64,000 nucleotides of DNA from Malachius bipustulatus. Taxonomy: Eukaryota > Arthropoda > Insecta > Coleoptera > Melyridae. The translations under genes and the position numbers were made by a program. Shown piece by piece: positions 55,275 through 64,000 of the stretch (the first letter of the stretch is position 1; each line of letters starts with the position of its first letter). The DNA is taken from contig OU342630.1 of assembly GCA_910589415.1 (NCBI GenBank), positions 71,606,186-71,670,185 on the forward strand, read 5' to 3'. The notes below the pieces were generated by a model. It saw nothing but the letters and a program-made list of their open reading frames with translations, was not told where the DNA came from and did not search any database.

Positions 55275-55986
55275 CTATAACATGGAACCTATTTCCTGGA
55301 CAACAGAACATTTAAAGTGAAAATAAACAACACTTTATCCAAAAGTAGGAAACTAGAAAATGGCATCCCCCAAGGGTCTATAATAAGTCCCACCCTGTTC
55401 CTCGTAGCTATTAATAACTCGGTTAATAAACTGAAACAGCCGGTTCGGAGTAGTATGTACGCGGATAATATTCTCATTTACCTTAAAGGAAAAAACACTA
55501 AATATATGCAAAAAACTCTCCAAAATGCCTTGTTCGGTATGCAACAATGGAGCAACCAAACAGGGTTCAAATTCTCAGCTCTCAAGACACATTGTGTATG
55601 TTTCAGCAAGGGGAAAGTCGTAGAATCTCCTCTTCTTCGACTTAATGGTAGAAGCCTCGCGTTTTTAGATCAAATAAAATACCTCGGCGTTGTGTTTGAC
55701 AGCAGATTAAACTGGAAGCGGCATGTTGATCAGATCAAGGTGGGGTGCAGTGGTGGCTTGAACCTGATGAGAGTCCTCTCTAGTCACTCCTGGGGGGCCG
55801 ACAGCACCACTCTGCTTTTAATATACAAGAGTTTGATCAGATCTAGGATCGACTACGGAATTGCCTCCTATGCATCCGCCAGAAAATCATATCGAAAAGT
55901 GATTGAAACCATACAAACCACAGCTTTGAGAATTGCCACCGGGGCTTTCTGTACAACTCCAACTCAAAGTTTGTTCGCACTTACGG
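55275..55986 (+). pseudogene. reverse transcriptase C-terminal part, YADN active site
   Basis: The open frame reads LENGIPQGSIISPTLFLVAI, then YADNILIYLKGK where the invariant YADD of this family reads YADN. Next come FSALKTHCVCFSKGK, DQIKYLGVVFDSRLNWKRHV and KSLIRSRIDYGIASYASA. The second Asp of the metal-binding pair is Asn, which should abolish polymerisation. The frame then runs into an insertion and stops at 56033, after 15 or so unrelated codons. The 5' half of the domain is absent. Confidence 0.88.
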
Positions 55987-56102
55987 ATCGTTCTTTTCCC
56001 CATGATCGACGAAACCAATCATATGTAATTTAATAAACTAAACAACATGTATCGTAAGACTGCAATTTGTAATTTCAAACGAATATATATATATACTTAC
56101 GG
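55987..56102. mobile_element. ~108-bp insertion with 8-bp direct repeat inside the retrotransposon
   Basis: ACTTACGG occurs at 55979-55986 and again at 56095-56102. Skipping the 116 bp from 55987 to 56102 restores the frame directly (...SLFALTGEMPLVYRGK...), which is the expected family sequence at this point. The 8-bp duplication is the size produced by hAT-type transposases. No obvious terminal inverted repeat is visible by eye, so the class is unproven. Confidence 0.7.
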
Positions 56103-57247
56103 GCGAAATGCCTCTGGTTTATCGAGGCAAACTTGCAACTCTTAATTATGCGGCGAATGCATCCCAATACCCCAAGAGTCGAAGCTGCCCCCAATTACTC
56201 ACTAGCAACTTCAAATCCCTCTTTGACTCAAACTCTAATATTACTCCTCCTATTTACGAAAGAATACGCCGCATGGAAATAGAATTACATATCCGCATCC
56301 CAAGATCAAAAACACCTCCTCCCCACTCTCCACCCCCTTGGACGTTGAATAAACCACAAATAAACCTCTCGCTCACAAGATTCAATAAAGTCACAACTGG
56401 CCATCAATCGCTTACTGCACACTTCAAAAAACTTATCTCCCAATACCCTAGATATATAGAAATATACACAGATGGATCTAAATCTGATGGAAAAGTGTCC
56501 TGTGCTGTAATTACTCCTACAGAGGAATGGGGATATCGACTACCAAGCTCATGCAGTAGTTTCACAGCTGAGCTGTATGCTATCCTTAAAGCCATAGAAA
56601 TCATAAATGCCTCTCCCGTACATCGTTACGTCATCTGCTCAGATTCATTGAGTTCACTCACGGCCTTAAAGCAGCTCTACCCCAAAAATCCACTGGTAAA
56701 ACTCATAAAAGCTAGACTAGCAGAGAGCTCAAACAGAACTCTCTTTATTTTTTCTCCTTCACACGTTGGCATCGAGGGAAATGAGAGGGCAGACAGGCTA
56801 GCAAAGATAACAACCGCGTCAGAACACCAACAAATTACCAATGTCCACTTTCCCAATGACCACAGATCACTCATCAAAACGGAAATCCAGGGACTGTGGC
56901 AAGACGAATGGAACAGAAGCCAATCTCACCTGAGGACAATCAAACCCTCTGTCACAAGTAAGTTACCCCTACCTGAACTCAGGTACGACCAGGTAAAACT
57001 GAGCAGAATAAGACTGGGTCACACAAGACTCACTCACGCCTTCTTACTATCCAGACAGAACCCTCCTACCTGTACCACATGCAACATTTCACTGACCATG
57101 CACCATATCATGTTCGCGTGTCCAGATCTGCAACCACTGAGAGACAGACACAGAATCGGGACTTCCAGCGAAATCCTAAACGACCCAGAACGTATCAGCG
57201 ATCTTATAGACTTCCTAAAGGCAGCTAATGTCTACAACCTGATATAG
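56103..57247 (+). pseudogene. retrotransposon RNase H domain and C-terminus, open frame
   Basis: An uninterrupted frame of about 380 codons. RNase H acidic residues are present in order: YTDGSKSDGKVSCAVI (Asp), SSFTAELYAILKAIE (Glu), VICSDSLSSLTALKQ (Asp) and VGIEGNERADRLAK (final Asp). A C-terminal CTTCNISLTMHHIMFACP supplies a Cys-x2-Cys-x8-His-x4-Cys-type knuckle, common after RNase H in these elements. The N-terminal linker is Pro/Ser-rich. The domain looks enzymatically intact, but it is cut off from its RT by the upstream insertion and lacks a promoter. Confidence 0.88.
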
Positions 57248-57315
57248 AGAACGGATCCAGCTGCTAATAACCCACAGAGGTTGATGCAGCATAATTTAAG
57301 GAAAAAAAAAAAAAT

Positions 57316-59569
57316 GTGATCCACCCTAAATAGATACAAATCACTTTATGTCCAAATACATATTAAGAATTTTTTCAACTGCATATTAACTCCGAAGTAA
57401 TGCTATATGACTATATGACTATACATGCTACACCCTGTATAATTGGCATTGCATACGTGTTTTAATAATGTATTTCTTGTTTTATTTTTAAGTAAAAATT
57501 TTATTGCTGGAAAAATTATTAAAATATACAAGGCAAGCTCAATTAAATAAAACTTGCCTAGGGCTCGTATGGGAAAAGTTTCCGTTCGTGAAAAAAAAGT
57601 AATATTTATGCACATATTATTTTGTTAACGGTTCACTCATCTCAAAAAATATTACATTCAGCATTCATATCACAAATTGCATTTTTTAATTGGGACATAA
57701 AATTTTTGCGATAGGTATTATCGAGGGTATTATAGAAAAAATAATGTATTTTCTTTATTTGTCTTAAAACCAATGACCGTCTATGTAATACACTCGTATG
57801 ATGAAGGAAAAAAACAATTTAATTTTTTTTATTTTTGCAGACTTTGAATCATTCATGAGAACGATTAGTTGGGGTTTCCAGGCTTTTAAATAATTGTTTG
57901 TTAGATGTACGTGAAGAAACTGTAATATAATAATTAGTTGATTAATTTATTCATATAGAGTGGTATTTAATAGGACGAAAGTTCAAAGGTTTAACTAAAT
58001 TTGGGGCCAATTAGATAACAGTATATGAGTACCAAGTAATAAGTCTCGCCTCTAAAATCTAGTGAGCCACATAGGAACACTTTGTTTTCCGAAAGCACCT
58101 CTTTTTTTGTAGTTAGTCTACATTGCACCATACTTACTTCTATATCTATTCAAACAATGATATTCGGTACATCCCCTTATTTACAATCAAAGAACAAAGG
58201 ATATCAAGGATAATAAGGATCAGGATCGATCCTTCAAATAAAATGTGTCATTGTTCTTTCGATTAGTATCCTTTACTAAAATTTAAAATCACCCTAGTCA
58301 AAAGGGATTATTTTAAAATTGCTATTACAATGATGAAGTCATAAAGTGTTGATAAAAACAAATCTTTACTTAGAAGAAAAGTTTAAGAAAGTTTTTCAGA
58401 GCAGTAGACAGTAGACTCCTCTACACCTGACTCATTTTGATTAACTATAAGTCCTAGAGTACCTACCTGGATTTTGATAGATTTTTATTGTATAAGAGTA
58501 CAGAAGTAACTACTAAAAATAAAATTCTCCATGGCGGAGAAGAAAAAAAGTTCGCATAGGGAGAATTTTTGATAACTGCTGAATGCTTGAGGGCGATCAT
58601 TTTTTTATTACTTACCTACGATCTTCATTTCCATCTTCTAGTCCATCCAAAGACGCAAATGTTCAAAGACGAAAGCTTATTATGATCGTGAAAATGGAGA
58701 TGGAGAATCTTTAATGACTTGGAGAACATCAGCTACTTTTTAATCAAATCAGAAGAAACATTTTTCCAGAACATTATTATGATCTTCTAGACAACCGTTG
58801 CTTAGGTACTTGGCCACGAGGAGCTTTACGTTGAAAAAAAAAATCAGTAGGTACTATTAATTATAGTAAGATATATATTTCCAAAACTTAGAGATCTTCA
58901 ATATTTGACTCATATAAATCAACTAATCCGATGAAATAGAAGTAAAATAGTAAATTTTTAAACAAAGGTGAAGAATTTTTCATGATTATAAAGCTCCCAA
59001 CAAAAATTCCAGATTCATGAGATCTTTTAAAATTTATTAATGTTCGTTTTAAGTAACCGTCAATTTGTGAGTTGGAAAATTTCTCATGAATTATCTCACC
59101 ACCGATTAGAATACCCATATCAGAATAAAATGCTGACTATGATGGGAATGACGGTTACTTTGCGTTTCCACACAGAGTACCTATTCTCCGTATTCTGCAA
59201 GGTGTTTGCTTATAGGCACCGAGATACATAATAGATCCTCTTTAGTTAGTCTAGACTTAACATTCATATCGTAACCATCTTATTTTAATTGTCTTAATAA
59301 TAAACGTATGAAATCAAAAATAATTGTAACTTTTAAAAAAGCGACTTCGAGTAAAACGAAAGTTAATTCATGACTTATATACAGTGTAGGTAATTAGAAA
59401 GTCCGATGGCAACAGTCAAATAAATTTTGCAGTTTTGAAAAAACTGCAAAAACAGGCCAATTTTATAATTTAATTTACTTTCTATTGATGTAAAAATATT
59501 TGATGCAAAAATAAAAATATTGTTGTTTAGGTCAGTAACAACGACATTGTCAATTTTTTTTAAGGCACC
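57316..59569. other. intergenic stretch, nothing recognised
   Basis: AT-rich DNA with no supported gene. A repeat-end motif ACACCCTGTATAATTGG is at about 57430. Small frames (57403-57615, 58888-59231) lack recognisable domains. Confidence 0.45.
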
Positions 59570-60198
59570 TATACAGGGTGATCCCGAAACGGCGGACACG
59601 GACAGCACCACAGCATCTATTGTGGATTAAAGATTCTAAGTTTTATTTACTGTTTTCTCCAGTGTGGCTCCCTTAAGAAGATATGACCACTTTTGTAGAA
59701 AATAAAGTCACAACACTGCACTGGATACCATTCTTCAGGCAGAAAAATAACGTGTAGGTCTACAATACCCAGATAGAATGTTACCATGGAAACATATAAA
59801 AAAATGAAAACTCAACAAAGCTTAAAACAATAATCGTTGCGCGGATACGACATAGTCGATAATATTACTCAAAATCTCTAATTCGAACAACGATGCCACA
59901 TTGAAAAATTTTGTTGAACACAGGGAATAGGTAAACTTTGGATGCCTGTAAATCCGTTCCCGATAATAAAAATAATAAAAAGCAAACACTATCGTTATAG
60001 TTATGTCAAATCATGTGTTTTGCCAGTGGAGGTTGTTTAAATTTGACTGCCATTTCGATTTAAAGTTTGGAAAAAGGACACCCTATATCTCGGTAACGAA
60101 GCCGAGGAACCCATTTTTGTTTTAAATTTACAGTCTTTGTGAACATCCTCTACAACACCCTGTATTCCGTGTCCGCCATTTCGGGATCATCCTGTATA
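59570..60198. repeat. 629-bp element with ATACAGGGTGATCCCGAAACGGCGGACACGG ends
   Basis: The left end ATACAGGGTGATCCCGAAACGGCGGACACGGA is mirrored at the right end as TTCCGTGTCCGCCATTTCGGGATCATCCTGTAT. The mirrored region is only ~35 bp, unlike the long-armed foldbacks. The centre includes a second mirrored motif ACACCCTGTATTCC but no coding sequence. Its right end merges with the next element. Confidence 0.85.
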
Positions 60199-60660
60199 TT
60201 ATTACATGTTCAGATTGTCTGAGCAAATCCAATAAGAATGGTTTTTATAGATGCAGCTTAACTTGAGTATGCTATGGAGTTAAAATCAAATAAAAATCGC
60301 CATTTTATATTTTCAAATCAGCTTACATTAAAAACGGCTCAAGATACTTATCGGGAAACGACTACATATCCCTATCCTAACTTTTCAAGTTCTTATACAG
60401 GGTGATGAAAAATCTAATAATTTTCATCACAATTTCAAGAATACTGTAAGATAACACTTTAAAAATTAGGACAGGGATACGTAAGTCGTTTTCCGATAAG
60501 TATCTTGAGCCTTTTTTAATGTAACTGATGCTTTGAAAATAGAAAATGACGATTTTCATTTGTTTATAACTCATAGCCTACTTAATTTAAACTGCAACTG
60601 TACAAAACGTTCTTATTGGATTTTTTCAGGAAATATGAAAATGCAATAATATACAGGATG
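60189..60660. repeat. 472-bp foldback (hairpin family A)
   Basis: ATCCTGTATATTATTACATGTTCAGATTGTCTGAGCAAATCC is mirrored by GGATTTTTTCAGGAAATATGAAAATGCAATAATATACAGGAT. Inside are the same landmarks as in the 1493 and 4063 elements: AAATCGCCATTTT, AGCTTACATTAAAAACGGCTCAAGATACTTATCGG, ACATATCCCTATCCTAACTTTTCAAG and a TACAGGGTGATGAAAAATCTAATAATTTTCATCA centre. It overlaps the preceding element by its terminal motif. Confidence 0.88.
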
Positions 60661-61304
60661 TCCTACTAAAAAAAATAGACGATGTCGTCATTATTGAACC
60701 AAGGAACACTCAGTATAAAATATTTTTACATAGATAATTATAAAATTGACCTGTTTTTGTATTTTTTCCAAAACAAAAAACTTAATGATTTATTGGACCT
60801 TCCGAGACTTTCTAGCTACCCTGTATTATAGCAGCGAATCAGTTTTCGCTAGAAAAAATTTGTGGATTGTCAGAAACAATTACTCCATGATGTTGTGATC
60901 TTAAAAAAATGACTTATAATCATATATTTATGAATTTATTATAACTAATTTAATTAATTTTGAAAGAATACTGATGCAGAATGATCCAAATATCGAATAA
61001 TATTCGATAAATATATTATATTTATTTATTTTATGTGGTAATTTTGTACAAAATGGTCTAGCCCCCCTCTGTATTCTAATAATTATAGACGAAGCACAGT
61101 CACTTTGCTCATTTTTGATCCAACTAACAATATTGAAAGTATAATTTATTGAAGCGTATGAAGCGGAAAATATAATGTGCCTATGCATTTGTGGGCGTAT
61201 GCGAGTTCGACCAAGATACTCAATTTTAATCCCTTAACGTCGAACTCAAGGATTAACATTCGTTCCGGTCATAAAACACGAAATTGGAGAATTACTTGAA
61301 ACGG

Positions 61305-62255
61305 TGTTGGTAAATTCCACACTAAGACTACCTGCTCTCTAATCCCAGAGGTAAATTGCACACCAACCTTTAAAAGGTTTTTAATCCTTATAGGTAATTT
61401 CCACACCAAGGAAGTATAATTTAATGCTGTTACAGACGAACCAGAATAAAGATACCTATAGGTAGATTTTTTCTTGTAAATAGTTAAATAAGTCTCCTAA
61501 TGCATGCAATAAGAAATAGGTCATTTTAGTTAAAAAATACGCTTAATAAGCATTGCATTTTCTCCCAATGAATATAAATATCTAATATATCTAATGGAGA
61601 TAAAAAGTTTCTGATAAAATAGTAGTTTTATTTGGTGAATATTTACTTGAGCGGCATGGGTATAGGGCGATTTGTCTTCTACTTTCGGATAGCTTGTGTC
61701 TCTAGGAGTATCAAGGTCAAGGTATACCATTTGTATTTATACCATTGAATTTTTGCGCTGGCAAGTAGTAGTTGAGAAATAAGGCCTTAAAGTGTCATCA
61801 TTGTTACAAATAATATTAAAACACTTATTTGCTGCAGTAAGTCAGGTCTTTGGTCAGGGTATTTTTTCCTTCAAATGTTCATAAAATGAAAAAAAACCTA
61901 CCTTGACCAAAAACCTGACGGAACCGGTAGCTACTATTGCGGTCTCGTGGAGAGCGGGCTTCCTGTTCGAGCGCATATTATGTTCGATGGTACGTATTAG
62001 AGCAAGGATGATACTTTGAGGCCTTATTTCTCAACTATTACTCTTGCCGGTGCAAAAAAAACAGTTAAGTTAACAATTAGCAGATTACTTCGTTATATCT
62101 CTTATTGTTGGTCGACTATACCACTTTAAGATATCAGCGTACGAGTATCTTTATACCTGTTGGGTCTCGGTGTGGAATTTACCTATGAAATTACAGGTAC
62201 TTAAATATGTCCAAGTCGTCAAAAGATTACTGGTGTGCAATTTACCTGTGCCCTC
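61305..62255. repeat. widely spaced inverted GGTAAATTCCACACC-type repeats
   Basis: GGTAAATTCCACAC (61310), AGGTAAATTGCACACCAACC (61350) and AGGTAATTTCCACACC (61391) on the left correspond to GGTGTGGAATTTACCT (62169) and CTGGTGTGCAATTTACCT (62230) on the right, in mirrored order. They bracket an inner foldback. They are probably remnants of an older, larger palindromic repeat. Confidence 0.6.
61754..62053. repeat. 300-bp foldback, TGCGCTGGCAAGTAGTAGTTGAGAAATAAGGCCTT ends
   Basis: GCTGGCAAGTAGTAGTTGAGAAATAAGGCCTTAAAGTGTCATC is mirrored by GATGATACTTTGAGGCCTTATTTCTCAACTATTACTCTTGCCGGTGC. An inner pair (GTCAGGTCTTTGGTCAGGGTA with TACCTTGACCAAAAACCTGAC) adds a second hairpin at 61848-61919. A GC-richer patch (GCGGTCTCGTGGAGAGCGGGC) lies off-centre. 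No ORF is present. Confidence 0.8.
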
Positions 62256-62357
62256 TTGAAATTATGAACTGCTTACCTTCCATAGTTGCCAAACTGACCT
62301 TTTAAAAGAAGGTCTGAATATTTGTGTCAGTCACAAGATATAAAATAACACATAATA

Positions 62358-62511
62358 TGCCCGTATTCACAAACGATAATTTCCTATATAATTACGTAAT
62401 CAATTATCTCCATCTCATTCTAATGCTAAAAAACTGTAGGTATATCTTCATCCCATTTATTTAATTATTTTCGGGATATAACAGGACAGGAATACTTTGT
62501 GAATACGGGCA
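62358..62511. mobile_element. MITE copy 2, TGCCCGTATTCACAAACGATAAT ends
   Basis: The left terminus TGCCCGTATTCACAAACGATAATTTCC matches the 4677 MITE exactly for 24 bases. The right terminus CTTTGTGAATACGGGCA is its degenerate mirror. The interior shares TAATTACGTAATCAATTATC and ATCTCATTCTAATGC with copy 1 in reverse orientation. It sits directly against the large palindrome that starts at about 62515. Confidence 0.85.
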
Positions 62512-62514
62512 TTT

Positions 62515-64000
62515 TAGGTACTTAAATATAGAGTTGTTACTTCAAATTCAAAGTATGTATGCAATAATTCTTATTTACTTTTACATTTCAGAATTTTTAA
62601 CTTTCATTTTCATCACTGGCATGGTCGGATTATTTATGTCTGTCGCATTGAACAGAAAAAGAGTAATATTGTTTTGAGTTTTTTTCATATCATAAAAAAA
62701 AATTAATTAGATACCTATTTCCACAGGTTTAATAAATTATGCATGAGAAAAAAATAACCGCATAAGGTCTTACATCGTAAACAGTAAAATTTTAAGGAAC
62801 AGTTATTGCGGGTGTGCATAAATAACATTTCCATGCCTTATGAGTATTTACACTGCAATTATTGTATTATTGCAGGCTGCAGTGCAGGTAACAAAAGATG
62901 TACCTACCTAAATTTTTGGAAGGACTTTACCTGCCTACAGACTTCTCACGATGGTTGTTACTTGTAAGTTTCGTTACTTTATTGGGAATAAGAATAATAA
63001 ACAGCTTTTGCTTTTCATAAATCATAATTTTCTCTTATTAGTGATGGTAATATTTATTTATTCTTTTTAATTTGAACTTTATTATCGCATTTTCTAAATT
63101 AAAGTGAAATATCCTGTATATACCGACAATATATAGTGCAAAGTATGTTTATACAGGCCGTCAAAAAGTTCGCACTATACGGGAAAATTTTATTTTCATC
63201 TTTTTTGAATTTTTTTTTTTGTAAAACAAATATTATAAACATAAGCTATAGAAGTGTTGCAGGGATGAACCAGTCTATAAAACAAAAACACTGCTAAAGA
63301 TATTTTGTTCAGTCTGGCAACGATGCAACTGGTCTAAAAATTCTCAGGTAAGTAGGTGCTTGGTCAACTCACCCATGGGATTAAAACACAGCGAGGTATT
63401 TTGGTCGAACTGGTATACTCAGGCATTTGTAGCCCTTTCGGGTGCACTGAGCGAGCAGTGAGCATTATTAGATGCGGAGGATACCAGTTCGACCAAAATA
63501 CCCTGCTGTGCTTTAATCCCATGGGTGAGTTCGACCAAGCACCTACTTACCTGAGAATTCTTAGACCACTTGCATTGTTGCCAGACTGAACAAAATATCT
63601 CTAGCAGTGTTTTTGTTTTATAGACTGGTTCATCCCTGCAACACTTCTATAGCTTATATTTTATAATATTTGTTTTTACAAAAAAAAAAAAATTCAAAAA
63701 AGATGAAAATAAAATTTTCCCGTATAGTGCGAACTTTTTGGCGGCCTGTATAAATATACTTTGCACTATATATATTGTCGGTATATACAGGATATTTCAC
63801 TTTAATTTAGAAAATGCGATCATAAAGTTATGATATGAAGAAAAACTCAAAACAATGTTACTCTTTCTGTTCAATGAGACAGACATAATCAGACCATGCC
63901 AGTGATGAAAATGAAAGTTAAAAATTGTGAAATGTAAAAGTAAATAAGAATTATTGCATACTTTGAATTTGAAGTAACAAATTTATATTTAAGTACCTAC
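62515..64000. repeat. large palindrome (>1.4 kb) running off the window
   Basis: The centre is near 63450. Mirrored landmarks include ATACAGGCCGTCAAAAAGTTCGCACTATACGGGAAAATT, GAAGTGTTGCAGGGATGAACCAGTCTATAAAAC, CTTGGTCAACTCACCCATGGGATTAAA, TATACCGACAATATATAGTGCAAAGTATG, and further out TTTTCATCACTGGCATGGTC and TACTTCAAATTCAAAGTATG. The left arm contains ~375 bp (about 62700-63075) that has no counterpart on the right. This is either an insertion on the left or a deletion on the right. Arm differences argue for a real genomic palindrome. No coding capacity is seen. Confidence 0.88.

Larger units (their letters stand above)
55272..57315 (+). mobile_element. 5'-truncated non-LTR retrotransposon with RT remnant, RNase H and poly(A)
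   Basis: The element starts abruptly inside the reverse transcriptase (FLDNRTFKVKINN just before the PQGS motif), so the endonuclease and RT motifs 1-3 are missing. It continues through the RT thumb, an RNase H domain and a terminal zinc-knuckle-like Cys/His motif, and ends with GGAAAAAAAAAAAAATG at 57300-57315. RNase H plus poly(A) fits the I/Nimb-type lineages rather than CR1. A 116-bp interruption at 55987-56102 breaks the frame. Confidence 0.88.

Noticed and set aside
62515..64000. assembly fold-over artefact
   Set aside because: The arms carry many substitutions, indels and a 375-bp asymmetric block, which a duplicated read or inverted artefact would not show. Not excluded without long reads.

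Overview
The window is eukaryotic nuclear DNA, almost certainly from an insect. It is AT-rich with interspersed low-complexity tracts. It holds one spliced gene with GT/AG introns, one intronless protein gene, and a very dense repeat landscape. The repeats include non-LTR retrotransposons, mariner/IS630 fossils, tRNA-derived SINEs, and at least fifteen long inverted-repeat (foldback) elements, many ending in TACAGGGTG-like sequence. The exact order cannot be fixed from sequence alone. There are no bacterial operons, CRISPR arrays or rRNA genes, and no convincing functional tRNA.

Two host genes are supported. (1) A DHHC palmitoyltransferase of the ZDHHC1/ZDHHC11 type lies on the minus strand in five exons (19910-19601, 17446-17145, 17074-16748, 1436-1103, about 773-409). 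All exon junctions are phase-compatible and the model gives about 545 residues. Its third intron is about 15.3 kb and is filled with foldback elements and dead retrotransposons. (2) An intronless minus-strand gene (33674-32592) encodes a 360-residue protein with a CFAP97-like N-terminal region and a C-terminal cyclophilin domain in which most catalytic positions are substituted.

Layout: 0.4-1.4 kb ZDHHC 3' exons; 1.5-7.6 kb a run of foldback elements; 10.2-10.9 kb a dead reverse transcriptase; 11.6-13.9 kb nested palindromes; 15.1-16.5 kb a dead non-LTR element with RNase H; 16.7-19.9 kb ZDHHC 5' exons; 22.4-23 kb an IS630-type transposase fossil; 25.8-29.2 kb a CR1-like non-LTR element with an intact 931-codon ORF; 32.6-33.7 kb the cyclophilin gene; 35.7-39.2 kb a three-level nest (foldback, RTE fragment, 1.86-kb repeat); 40.3-44.4 kb three more structured elements, one of them a terminal-inverted-repeat element filled with a tandem array; 45.5-47.2 kb two abutting transposase fossils; 50.3-54.5 kb SINEs and a 2.0-kb tRNA-headed retroposon with perfect 14-bp target-site duplications; 55.3-57.3 kb a 5'-truncated RT/RNase H retrotransposon; 59.6-64 kb further foldbacks and a palindrome of more than 1.4 kb running off the window.

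The most unusual material is in the repeats: a large composite SINE-like retroposon, an unclassified 1.86-kb repeat with two ~640-bp internal units and a 3' hairpin, a tandem array bounded by inverted repeats, and families of long hairpins with a shared core. Such hairpins could feed a small-RNA pathway if transcribed, but that is inference. Boundaries were read by eye and most are good to within tens of bases.
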